Source: Haliclona indistincta (taxonomy: Eukaryota > Porifera > Demospongiae > Haplosclerida > Chalinidae). Taken from it: a stretch of 64,000 bases of DNA. The translations under genes and the position numbers were made by a program. The DNA is taken from NCBI GenBank assembly GCA_964017065.1, contig OZ024788.1, positions 8,659,761-8,723,760 on the forward strand, given 5' to 3'. Shown piece after piece: positions 33,330-44,800 of this stretch (the first letter of the stretch is position 1; each line of letters opens with the position of its first letter). A model generated the notes under the pieces. The model was not told the origin of the DNA. It made no database searches and worked only from the letters and a program-made list of their open reading frames with translations.

Positions 33330-35136
33330 ATGGTCGAATTAACTGCAAGAGCTGTCCTTCTAGCATTTATTGGTTCTGCAATGATCTCATTGACAAGAAG
33401 CTTCCTATGTGATGATGCAGGTAAGAAATGTTAAGTTATGCACTATCAAAATACATGCATATGCAGCAATTATTATCACTTTTCTTATCACAGTTTCTAC
33501 AGGTGATTTAGTGACACTTGATGTGAACTGTTCGATCGGTGCAGTTAGTTGGAAAGCAGATTTGCATGTTACATCAATAACAGTTGAGTCAGTATGCAGT
33601 GGAAATAATTCTAATTCAGTGAGAGATTCTCATTCAGTAACTGTAAATAGTGTCACATTGTCCTTTCTCCATTTAGTCAGTGGAAGTTGCTAATAATGCA
33701 TCACCAGGCTACAAACCTAACCCAGCAGACAATCTACCACCAACAGAGCCTGGAGAGGTGTGTATACTGACAGCATGCTATCAACATTTTGGTAGTATCG
33801 GTGACAAAATGACTCGAGCAATCTATCAACCCACTTGCAAAGCTGGTACATAAAAATTGCAATAATAATAATTACAAACATTATAAATTATATGAATTGC
33901 CTTTAGCTAATCCAAGCTTTTCGATGACAGTGGCTACTACCTCCCAACCTACTACTAGTGTTGTCATCAGTACTAATACTTCAAGTAAGTTAGTAGTGCT
34001 ATGATAAAAACTGTATAAGTACTTGGTACATGACTACTAGTTGGTAGTAGTAGTCACATAACCACAGTATATGTTAGTATCATGCTCACTGAATCAAAGC
34101 CACATGATCATTTCATGATAGTGGTAAGCATGCATAACTTACAATACTGACTTCCCTTCTGTGCAGTTCATAACTTTAATTAGTAGCTGAATTAATAATT
34201 GATGATGTTACATGTGTCTCTTAACCTTCAGCAGATGCAGCCTTGCACACAGTGCAAAGCAACAGCACACTTAATCCAGAAATAGCACAAACATATACTA
34301 AAACCACGCAACAGACAGTTTCACTGAGTCTTATTCAGACTCAGACTATACCACCAGGTGGGTCTCGTCATGACAGTTTATACAACAATCATAATCATAA
34401 TTATTCCACAGATTCCTTGACTGTTTTAGAAACAGCTGCTCTTCCACTAAGTATTACATTGCTACTTGTAATGGTCCTCTTGATCACCACACTTTTTGTG
34501 GTCATATTTGCAGTAAAAACAAGATTAAAGAAAAGGTTTTTACATTTTGTCTTTTTAAGCACCTGCTGTAATGTCATATATACACAGATTTGTTACTGAA
34601 CTTCAGTTTCATGAAATGGATTTCAAATTCGAAGTTAGTAACATATTATACACATACTATTTCACTGTAGTTACATAATTGTTTTATAGGAAATCAATTT
34701 AGAGGGAATGTCCCATTTTGGTGGTTCAGTGGTCACACTTGTGCAACCCTTGCATCATTTGGAGTCCGGCTCTGACTTGAGCAGCCGTGAAATTGTCTCC
34801 TTCAACGAAGAGTCTACAGCTGCATTTATGCACAAAAATTGTCAGTTAAAGCTAGACAATGATTCAGGATGTGGATCTGTGACAACTACACAAACTCTTG
34901 AGTCAGCAGAATCTGATAACTTCACATCACTTTCGAGTAGCATTGAGACCGATTCACAGCAGGATGGGTGTCCACCAAGCTACAATGGGATCTACGTAAG
35001 ACAGCCTCATGTTATGTCAGACTATCAAAAAGTTGAAATCGATTCTTGGAACAGTGCAGCATGTCCACCACCAGCTACAGTCAAAGAACTAACTCAAGAT
35101 GAACTATTTTTTGATGATGAATTCCCTGTATTCTAG
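33330..35136 (+). CDS. receptor gene 2: type I membrane protein with long type-1 tail
   Basis: Exons: 33330-33420, 33494-33642, 33677-33845, 33907-33984, 34232-34512, 34690-35136 (404 residues in this model). Signal peptide MVELTARAVLLAFIGSAMIS; ectodomain with VNCSIG, TVESVCSG and LPPTEPGEVCILTACY; Thr/Ser-rich stalk; TM helix LPLSITLLLVMVLLITTLFV. The 145-residue acidic tail holds CPPSYNGIYVRQP (PPSY matches the WW-ligand PPxY; YVRQ matches YxxQ), SDYQKVEIDSW and a final DDEFPVF. The donor at 34513 (GCA|GTAAAA) is chosen because it keeps frame with the tail acceptor; it removes the basic KTRLKKR segment. The more obvious donor at 34536 would not keep frame, so this junction is uncertain. 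The ectodomain is paralogous to gene 1; TM and tail are unrelated to gene 1. Confidence 0.68.
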
Positions 35137-36829
35137 AATGATATTATTGACTTTAATTTTTTCTTTTTAAATTACTTGCTACATTGTATTGCACCGTATT
35201 GCACAATGATTATGTCTATATAGCCTCTTAAAAAATTAAATGGTGCCATATCATATATCAGGAGAAATAACTGAATACCGGTAATAATAGCATAGTATCA
35301 AAATGACAATGGATTGCATTTGGCATGCATGCATGTGGAAACTAGCAATAAAAACTGCATAGATGTTAATGGTACTATGTGTATCATGCATGAGAATGGA
35401 AACGACATTTGATTCAGAACTAAATCCTCATCGTTCTGTAATTATATAGAGAAGTACTATAATTTCATGCTCAATGCATTCCACTCTTGAACTATGTATT
35501 GACGGGCGGCTAGCTATATGCCTCCGATTATTATGCTTTCCACATAATTATAGTCATGTTATTGATAGCTGGATGTAACTGTGCTTGTGATCTATTACAG
35601 ATGTAAAACAGCTAACTTCTGCATTCAGTGATATCCTCTATTTTTACGGTGGTTTTAGTCAACATATATAACTGGACACTCCCTAGTTTGTAATACATTA
35701 CAGTAACTACATATGCATATCAAGATCGCACATGTAGTTTTTGTTTGTTACAGCAGAATGTGTTATGTGGTATGCATGGCACGTAGTTATCACACTTGGC
35801 TGCTCAAGTAAACAAATTGTTCCAGCACACTGTGAAGTCATGCATCACTTAGGTACAGTATCATAAGGTACATTGAATGCCAATACATGATCTGCTAATT
35901 AATTTTAATAACAATAATGTGAGCACGTGTATAGACCGGTTGCCGGGACGCTAATATAGTTGACCGCAATTTATAATTCCATGAAAAAATTCATAAACCG
36001 CCATTTGTGAGGCCTAGCTGGCACACTTTTGCTGCAAAGACTGTCAAGAAAAGCGTGGAACACAATTTTTTATACTATAGTTATTGTGTGATGCCAAGAG
36101 ACATGCACAACTGAGCTGCATGGCAAGCTGAAGCGCAACTTGCAAAACTTAATACACTCGCCACTTCCAGCGCCCGTTTCATCAACGGTAAGCCTCAGAA
36201 ACAACGAGATGTAGCTCGTTACCTTCGATAAAACTTCGAGCTATCTGTTTCTCAACCTACAGTCACTCCAAAGGTCCTAGAAGTGTCGAATAGTATACGC
36301 GTTACTACCAGGTATTTGCTACTAGCTCTGGAGCATTTAGAACACTCTTTTTTCAACCTTTTGCATAATTATATCTACGTTTGTCTACAAGAGAGATTCT
36401 AGGCCTCACATTGGGCAGTTGAAGGCGTGGCACTGATGACGTCACGGATTCAGAAAAATATTGCGGTCAGCTGTTGGCGTCCAAGGGGTGTATTATAGTA
36501 AACACAAGCACATGCATCAATTACATGCAGTTTATGGTATGGAAGCTATTCTAAGAATTGTAGTATCATACAATAAGTGCAATTCCTGTTAGTAACCAAA
36601 ATCTTATTATTAGCTAGCTAAATTATACATGCAATGCAACCACGTAACTGCTGCAGATGTCATAACACTTACATTATTATAACATTAGAGTGCAAAAAGC
36701 GCATGTGCAGTACAACTATCACAACCCCGCTCGTCTTTCTCATTGATTGTACAAAGATGATTATGTTCAGGTCTTTTACATGTAGTAAACACAGGCTGAA
36801 TTAATAAAGAGACTGCACTGGCTTGCATT
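35137..36829. other. intergenic, second arm of the inverted duplication
   Basis: No gene seen apart from the inserted element at 35934-36493. The remainder is the inverted counterpart of 29200-30485. Confidence 0.6.
35934..36493. mobile_element. 560-base insertion with TATA flanks
   Basis: Present here but absent from the paralogous arm, where GCACGTGTATAGTAAACAC (inverse, near 29625) is uninterrupted. Flanked by TATA on both sides (35930-35933, 36494-36497). Imperfect inverted ends share TGACCGCAAT (near 35963 and, inverted, 36463). Non-coding; superfamily unassigned (TA-type target would fit Tc1/mariner-like). Confidence 0.75.
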
Positions 36830-37660
36830 GGTGCTGATAGCTTGAGCATGAAGAAATATTCATACTTGTTGGACTATATCAATAGAAGGAAGTTGTTTGT
36901 CAAATCGAGCTCGATCAATATCTCTTACAGCATCTTCTGTTTCCATTCAGTTTACATGTAGTAACATAACATTTTTATTGTCTGAATGAATCGAAGCTCC
37001 AATCATTGCTCAGGTGCATAAAACCAACAGTTCTTCCAAACAGTTGCCATTACTAGTATCCTCTCTTTGTGATGATATTCGGCTTATTCTTGAATCACTT
37101 CAAGAATAAGCCGAATGCCATCACAAAGAGAGGATACTACTCATACTAGTAATGTCAAATGTTTGAAGAGAATTGTTGGTTTTATGCACCTGGGCAATGA
37201 TTGGAGCTTCATTATCTGATATTCCTATGTTGTGTACATTCAAATGACGTAAAGTGACATTATCTTCGAGGCCTTGAAACAGGAATGAAATTAACTGCTC
37301 TCATTGTATTAATTTGAAAGATCAAGATGTGTAAGTGATGCTCATTTCAAGCATTTATAGTGAGAGACAATCTGGTGTCTGAATCTGTGCCTTAAATGCC
37401 ATTTTCATTCAGGTTTAACTATACTAGCTAGACTAGTATTGCTTTGAAGACAAATCCAATAAAACTCCTGAATCGGAGAAATAGATCAAGATGAGTTCAT
37501 TTGAAGGTTTTTAGTAAGAGCTAAACCATTTTGTTTTGTTAGCAGCAAATTTACAATGGAAAGATGTATTTTGTAAGTGATAGGTTAACCTGCAGTGCTT
37601 CTGCAATGTGTAACAGACCATCTATGCCTGACATTATGTCACAATCGTAAAGCGTCTAGT
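36830..37660 (-). pseudogene. leucine-rich-repeat relic 2
   Basis: Inverted counterpart of relic 1. On the minus strand it includes the SGIDGLLHIAEALQ-type segment (about 37590-37640), an LTHLDLS segment (about 37310-37340) and the C-terminal piece near 36860-36950. Multiple frameshifts, and an internal palindromic rearrangement (36993-37214) inverted part of the last repeat. Confidence 0.6.
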
Positions 37661-37983
37661 GATGGTCGTCTGAGCTTGAAGCCGGTAATGGATGATGTAT
37701 AAAAGTCGAGCACTAATCTCCCAGACAAAGAATCAGCACAAAGTTCGAATTCCAGCAGATACCTTACATCATAATAATTATCAATGTTCATTCCAAGAAA
37801 CAGTCACTTTTGATTCATTTTAAAACGACATATGTACATATAAATACTACAGTTTATTGATAACAAAGTAGTTCAAGTAAAAACCTTAATCATACATTTG
37901 TAGCTAAAAGGAATTTGGAATTAGTCGTCACATGTACTGCAGAGTTCACGATGTCTGTAAATTGTTTGATATTATAGCTCATT

Positions 37984-39911
37984 TCACTTGCATGTAATTA
38001 TGACAATCATATTATGACAATCAAAACATATAATTTTCTCTTGCTTAAAATCATGTTCATAATCAGCCTGTGCATCTCTACGAGGAAATAATATGAAAAT
38101 ATTATCATGCTATTATTATTATATTTCACATACTTTACTCCGTGCCCTGTTCTTCTGAAACATATGAACAATGCTAGTATGAGCACGAGTAGGATGACAA
38201 CTAGCATTATAGCCATTGGTATAGTAGACGCTAGCAATATTGTCTGATTACCTGCAAAAAAATTAATTTCAAATTGAATAGCACAAAAATGTGAATGTTT
38301 GTCTTTTTGTATACATTATTAAAAACTTAAGTGAATAATTTGCAGTACAAAACATGCATGTAGATGATCAGACATTTATTTTCCCAACTGAATAAGAGAA
38401 CAGTGGGTGTAAGAGAACGAGAACAGCCAATTTGTCTAGTAGTAGCAAGGTTTATCCAGTAGCCAATACATTGAGAAATCTGGACTCAAAACCCTAAATC
38501 TAGTAAAGTCATGGGAAAGTCACAAAAATGAATATGTTTCTCAATCAGGAGAAGAATTTACTGATACGCAGATAATTAACATGCTTCTGGCATATTAATA
38601 GACGATCAGTTGAAGAATCTACATGCACAAGCATTGTTATAATCCTCAGACAAGTTCTCTAAACTACAGGATGGAGCTGGCCGGCCTGGGGTGAGGTTAA
38701 CGTAACAGACCAAATTTAATGTACCTGAACTTACTTATGTCAGCTGCAGGTGCAACAGATGAAGGCAGAATTTGTGAACTTGAAGATGGTATTATTATTG
38801 AAACAGTTGTAAAAATTTCTTCTGATATCAAATGTGATTCAGACATTGTTGATTGAATTGTGCTTGATAACATTGATTGTAGCAAACTTGAAGTATACTG
38901 TACATTTGTATAATATGTTGTTTCATTAATGGTTGATTGAGTTGGAGAGTTGAGATCTAGGTTTAATAGAATCAAATCGTGATTATTATTGAAAATAATT
39001 TCAAGACAAATTGACTGACCAAATGTGCATGTTGGTTTACTATTTGCTAGATATAAGTTATTGTCAATCGGTGTACCGGGGTCGTCCACATAGTAACACG
39101 CTGTTAGCACACACTCTCCTGGCTCGGTCAGTGGGAGGTCATCTACTCTGAATGCTATAACAGTCTTTCCTACTCCATCAAATCCATTAACGGGTACAGT
39201 AGGCTACAGTAAGAAAATTAATATCAATCAAGTGTGCTTTGTTGCAAAAACGTTTAACTGATAGAATCACAGTGGTTAAGTTCTAACCGGCACTGAACTA
39301 TGCTGGTCACTGACAAGTGCTGCTGCCACGGTAAGAAATGCGTCTAGACCGAATAGATGCCAGGACAACGAGAGTTCAATAGATATACGGCAGGTATAAG
39401 GTTATACATAATTATTGTTGATTGGGCATTGAATCTGTCAGCTATTATCACCGAGTGTAGTACTGTGCAAACGACCAGGTTTCTTTCAGTACAACTATAA
39501 AAAGCGGTAAATAGCATCGCAATTCAATGAGCTAGAATTTCGAAGCGCTGTGACACAACTCACGGACTACTGACAAGTCTGCAATCGATTACATTACGTT
39601 TACTGACCTGTTGGTTGACAATTCCAGTGCCATTGCATCGTGATTCAACAGTCACCCAGACTATTTCGACTCGGACAGGTTCACTTGATAGGCTAAATGT
39701 TCCACTGGAGCAGTTAACGTTGAACAACAGGTTGCCGCTATAGACTGAGCTATCTGCAACAAACACGTACGACAGATTCAATTATCACACAATGAGCGAT
39801 AGTAATCATACTCGTTGCTCCATCGCAGAAGGAGCCTGATGACAGGTGACAGCACACCGCCAGGAAAATACACATCCGGCAGCAATGGATCATCCAGAAG
39901 CGACACGGCAT
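37984..39911 (-). CDS. receptor gene 3: type I membrane protein, short type-2 tail
   Basis: Minus-strand exons: 39911-39812, 39753-39608, 39203-39020, 38956-38735, 38251-38134, 38077-37984 (287 residues, all phases agree). Signal peptide MPCRFWMIHCCRMCIFLAVC; ectodomain NVNCSSG, VTVESRCNG, DDLPLTEPGECVLTACYYVD; Ser/Thr-rich stalk (SLLQSMLSSTIQSTMSESHL); TM IPMAIMLVVILLVLILALFI; tail DAQADYEHDFKQE then IICFDCHNMIVIITCK. Same exon phases as gene 1 but without the small stalk exon 4, and a different signal-peptide/ectodomain clade (more than half the ectodomain differs). Tail exon: the donor after FDFKQE used in gene 5 is lost, so translation reads into former intron. Intact as far as readable; function unknown. 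Confidence 0.72.
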
Positions 39912-39987
39912 GGCTCCGTCAGTCTTGCAGTGACACTGACTAAAATTAACGTACATTACAAGTAGTGTGCTTTTATGATGTACCCTT

Positions 39988-40287
39988 CAGGGGCGTAGGC
40001 AGGATTTTTGAAATGAGGAGGCAGATGAAATATGAATATATAATTACCAACGGGGGGGGGGAGGCTATGTGTGTGTGTATTGATCAATTAGCCTACACAA
40101 ACAACTGATTACACATGTGGTTTTCACACTGATGACTCCAACCCAGATTTGGCAACACATAACAACTGTTTTCATATACTAAGGCTGCTAAATCAACATA
40201 GTCATTCATAATAACTAAATTCATCTACCAAGTCAGCAAAAAAGGGGGGGCAATTGCCCCCCTGGCCCCCCCCTGCCTACGCGCCTG
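39988..40287. mobile_element. 300-base MITE in the gene 3 upstream region
   Basis: Termini CAGGGGCGTAGGCAGG and the near-inverse CCTGCCTACGCGCCTG, with G-run/C-run subterminal tracts (40051-40060, 40244-40271). CCCTT is repeated at both edges (39983-39987, 40288-40292). The paralogous site upstream of gene 4 (near 54580, TACCCCTGATGA) is empty. Confidence 0.75.
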
Positions 40288-40289
40288 CC

Positions 40290-41879
40290 CTTGATGATGT
40301 AGTCTGGCAGCCCGCCCCTTCGCATTATTACCCGTGCGAAGTATGCGCCAGGGTTATGCGTTTGTGTCCGTCTGTGTGTGTGTGTCGTCAAAAAACACGC
40401 CTGTTTGCGTCTTACAGCTCGAAAATCTCCACGAAAACACTTTCTGCAGCTTCTTCACTGAATTTATAGTCCTACGAAGACGTTTTCTGTGCTGGCAAGC
40501 CTTAGTGTTCGAGCGGCTAATCCATCATAGCTATCTAAACTGAGCTACGTGTCCTTGTAAGAGCACTTACGGTATTGTGGGTCCTCCTATCAATGTCGAT
40601 GTCCTCACTCAGTCTCATATGTACAGCCATTAAGTAAAGTGCGTGTGTAGTAATGCAGGTGCAGGAGTAGTCGTGTTTAGCTCCTAGCTCAGCGCACGGG
40701 TATGTGTTCATTAGAACTCTAGTTGTGGAAGGGTCTGGCGTCAGTACAGCGCTTTGAATAGATCTTGCAACTCCACAGTGAAAGAGCAAGTAATACAAGC
40801 GCGTGATTGATTGGTCAACGTAAGACTGAAAACGTGTTACTTCCGCTTTGACTGTGGCGTTGCAAGATCTATTCAACGCGCTGTACATGTAGTATCGAAC
40901 AGTTGTACTAGCGGAATTTGAATTACGTCACATTAAAATTGGCGGAAGAAGCAACCTTCGGTAAGCTTAAAAATTAAACTATGAGTAGCGATGTGCGTGG
41001 GCATGGTCATGCGGCCGGAAATGTCTAATGGGCCTTTCCACCGTAAGGGAAAATATGCAAGGAATGTAGCGCAACGTAATTCTGCGTGTTATGACGTCAT
41101 TTGCTGGAGTACCATTGTTTTCCTAGACTTTCACCGAAGGCGAAACTAGGACGATGATTTGCTGCTGAAACCGCAAGGTAGTAATGCCATACAGTCGAGT
41201 TTGTTTGCTGCCATTTGTCCAAAAACGACTCTCACGAAGCTCCTGAGGAGTCTAGCAATGTAGTTCTAGCAAGACAACTCAACTGTTTTACCTTAGCATA
41301 ACAACTATAGCTTTAACAATGAACTGCATGGCTCTCTACAGGACTTTCAAGACCGCTCCTGGGAGTCTTCTATGACCAAACTCAACACTCGTTGCCTACT
41401 ACCAACTCACAATATTACCATGTGATTCTTCATAAATAGATATGGCTATTTTCAGACTAGTGGGTGATGTATACAGTCTTAGCGCAGTGCAGTACTTGTT
41501 TGTTTCTGGCGCCCATGGCTCTGAGCGTACTCCAGCAAATGACGTCGCTCGCCGTCACTGCTCATCATTTCTCGATGAATTTCATTAATTTTTAATCAAC
41601 ATTCCTTATGCCTTATAATGGAAGGCCTATTCAAAAAGTGCAAATTGTCTTGCGCGACGTCTGAGTGCTGTTTCAGTGGCTAAAAACCACCCAAGGTTTT
41701 CAGATATGCTGATTCCAACTAACTATGAAATTTAAGCGGATTATTCATAGAAACAATGCTGTTTTGCTTATGATCAAACAGAGCTAGATCAAAAAACCTA
41801 GGAATTTGGTAATAAAAGTAGGTGGCGGTCGTAATAATGGCTGTTAGCTGATGTCGGATACTTTTGGTCTCACTAAGCA
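40290..41879. other. gene-poor stretch with two small inverted-repeat elements
   Basis: No convincing gene. 40744-40888: about 40-base inverted arms (CAGCGC..TGAATAGATCTTGCAAC) around an ATTGGTCAACG loop. About 41085-41545: ends share GACGTCATTTGCTGGAGTAC in inverse orientation. A short TG run lies near 40370. Confidence 0.55.
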
Positions 41880-42383
41880 CAGTGCCGGATTTACAATTTT
41901 GGGGCCCAGGGGCTACTTTTGTGAAGGGGCCCTGCAGAAGCGCAGCGGCACGCCACGAAAATTTTTCTAATTAATATTCATGAGATGACCTATTATTAGA
42001 TACTTCAACTCGCTACCAAGGTACTTCATCTGCGCAAGATCAGGTGGTGAATAGATCTTGATTTCGACGTTACAGATAAACGTTGCTACGCGTTACACGT
42101 GCTCTTACGCATTGCGCGCCCCGCCCATCATTGCTCAGTCACGCCTACTTCGGGATGCCTGACTGATTGCTACGCCCTTGCGGCCTATTATGGGGCATCA
42201 AAATATTGACTTACGACTCTTTATAGCCAACACGCCTAGTTTGGGAATGTGACCATAACCAGGAAGAAAGTTAACAAGGAAGATTAATAATTATAAAAAA
42301 AGTTTTCGTACAGAATTGGGGCCCCCAAATGGCTGGGGCCCCGGGCCTGTAGCCCCTAAAGCCCTTGCATAAATCCGGTACTG
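41880..42383. mobile_element. hAT-type MITE, 504 bases
   Basis: Termini CAGTGCCGGATTTA and TAAATCCGGTACTG; perfect 8-base duplication ACTAAGCA (41872-41879, 42384-42391). Subterminal GGGGCCC tracts. No coding content. Confidence 0.92.
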
Positions 42384-42645
42384 ACTAAGCATGGAGAAGC
42401 TAACTATACGAAGCGTAAGTGAGTGAATCATATCTTTTTCCAAGCTACGTCAGTATAACTGTTTTGTTCACAGAATCACAATGGAAGAGGGCATCTTGAA
42501 AGTGGGCCGAGCAAAGTCCATTCTGTGGTGTGATAAATGAAATTTGAGGTGTAATAAGTGAAATAAATCACTTCTTTTTGAGCAATCTGATTGGTCAGAA
42601 ACATTGAAGTATATTATATGGTATAGACATACATAATGTATTACT

Positions 42646-42737
42646 TAATGTAGGTAATAAGGAGTGCTCTACGTGATTTATGGCATGAGACCACAGCCTG
42701 AGTGCCATAAATCACATAGAGCACGACTTACCTATAA
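42646..42737. repeat. 92-base imperfect hairpin
   Basis: Arms TAGGTAATAAGGAGTGCTCT + ACGTGATTTATGGCA and the inverse (TGCCATAAATCACATAGAGC). It lies immediately left of the TTAA foldback; probably a small foldback element. Confidence 0.7.
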
Positions 42738-42745
42738 TTTATTAA

Positions 42746-43457
42746 GGTGGCAGTATACCGGTTTTTATAAATATTAATGAGCAAATTTCTTGTATCTGCA
42801 GCTCGTGACAGAGCAACGCAAGCAGCGTGAAACTCGCTCTGATGCATCAATGAGTGTGTCTCAATGTATAACGCAGCTTGAAACGTTGCACAATATTCTA
42901 CACCAAGGAATAATTTTGGAATAATTGACATCGTACGGATACGCATTTTTATGGCCAAACATCTCTCCTGGCTAACTGTGCAGCAAAGGTTACCAGCTGA
43001 AATTAGGCTCTTGTAAACCATCTCTAGGTGCTGTTGAAGAGTATTGTTGACCCACGCTGAACGTATCTGTTCTATGCATCGACAACATGGACGTCACTGC
43101 AAAATCAACCATGATGTAAAAGTGTTTTTCTTAAAATCAGAAAAGGAAATGCAGAAAACTCTTCGACAGCACCTACAAATGGTTTATAAGAGTCAAATTT
43201 CAGTTGGTAACCTTTGCTGCACGGTTAGCCAGGAGAGATTTTTGGCTAGAAAAATGCGTATCCGTACGATGTTGATTATTCCTAAATTATTCCTAATTGG
43301 TGTAGAATATTGTGCAACGTTTCAAGCTGCGTTATACATTGACACACACTCATTGATGCATCGGAGCGAGTTTCACACTGCTTGTGTTGCTCTGTCACGA
43401 GCTGCAGATATAAGAAAGTCGCTCATTAATATTCATAAAAACCGGTATACCGCCACC
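42746..43457. mobile_element. foldback element with about 300-base arms and TTAA target
   Basis: Ends GGTGGCAGTATACCGG and CCGGTATACCGCCACC; TTAA on both sides (42742-42745, 43458-43461), the target of piggyBac and Kolobok elements. Arms 42746-43050 and about 43160-43457 are about 90% alike and inverted. The long reading frames on each arm are mirror images of the same arm sequence, not separate genes. Confidence 0.82.
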
Positions 43458-43699
43458 TTAAGTGGTTTAAAGTATATGCCACGGCTGACTAGATCAAGCT
43501 GTAATGCTATAACCGAGTTTGCGAATGTCAGCATGCTAATGCTATATGGGAATTAAAGCACGTTCAATATGGGCATGATATTGTACGGTGGGCGGGGCTC
43601 GCGAAATACGTGATTTACAGGAAGCACGGTGCCTTTGATTCCGCCCACTCATAATACTTAATAACTTTAAACATACATATTGTCTTTTGCATACATATT

Positions 43700-44600
43700 A
43701 ACTTAAACCTAAAACTCAAGGGAATAATTTGCAGTATAGAACATGCAGATGTGGATGATCAGACAAAATTATTTCCCGAGAGAACAGTGCATGGTATAAG
43801 AGAACAATGGGTATAATGAGAACAGCTTTATAGTGGGTACAAGAGAACACATGGGTACAAGAGAACACATGGGTATAAGAGAACAGTGGGTATAAGAGAA
43901 CAGTGGGTATAAGAGAACAGTGGGTATAAGAGAACACATGGGTATACCCACTGTTCTCTTATACCCATGTGTTCTCTTTTACCCATGTGTTCTCTTGTAC
44001 CCACTGTTCTCTTATACCCACTGTTCTCTTATACCCACTGTTCTCTTATACCCATATACAAGAGAACACATGGGTATAAGAGAACAGTGGGTAGAACAGT
44101 GGGTATAAGAGAACAGTGGGTACAAGAGAACACATGGGTACAAGAGAACACATGGTATAAGAGAACAGTGGGTATAAGAGAACAGTGGGTATAAGAGAAC
44201 AGTGGGTATAAGAGAACACATGGGTATAAGAGAACAGTGGGTATACGAGAACACATGGGTATAAGAGAACAGTGTGTATAAGAGAACACATGGGTATAAG
44301 AGAACATGCAGTGGGTAGTGGGTATTATAATTTAGAGAACAGTGGCCGGGTATAAGAGAACAGCATGGTATAAGAGAACAACTGGTTTAAGAGAACAGTG
44401 GGTATAAGAGAACAGTGGGTATATTATTAAGAGAACAGTGGGTATAAGAGAACAGTCTGTGGGTATAAAAGAACGAGAACAGCCAATTTGGAAACATAAA
44501 TCTAGTAGTAGCAAGGTTTATCCAGTAGCCTATATATATACTGAGAAATCTGGAAACAAAACCTTAAACTCTTAACTTCAAAAAGATCTAAAGTCATGGG
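43700..44600. repeat. 17/18-base minisatellite with an inverted block
   Basis: About 35 units related to CAGTGGGTATAAGAGAA, mixed with an 18-base variant CACATGGGTATAAGAGAA. Orientation flips between about 43946 and 44055 and then flips back, so the array can fold. The flanks (GAACATGCA..GATCAGACA and AGCAAGGTTTATCCAGTAGC) match the introns of receptor genes 3-5, so this is a relic of a receptor-gene intron. Confidence 0.85.
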
Positions 44601-44624
44601 AAACTCACGAAAAACGAATAATCA

Positions 44625-44800
44625 TCACACAATGAGTAATAGTAATCCGGCATACTTATTGCTGCGTGAGCCAGGGTGAGCCTGCTGACAGGTGATAGCA
44701 CACCGCCAGAAAAATACACATCCGGCAGCAATGGATCCTCCAGAAGCGATGCATGGCTCCTTCAGTCTTGCAGTGACACTAAAATCCACTTTCATTACAA
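44625..44800 (-). pseudogene. receptor exon 1 relic
   Basis: The inverse matches exon 1 of genes 3 and 4 (CATTGCTGCCGGATGTGTAT, the CTATCACCTGTCAGCAGGC region, and the following GTATGC donor area). The exons between this and the minisatellite relic at 43700-44600 are missing. Degenerate. Confidence 0.65.

Noticed and set aside
42728..43556. Two related genes on opposite strands (LCCTVSQER proteins)
   Set aside because: Mirror-image arms of a TTAA-flanked foldback element.
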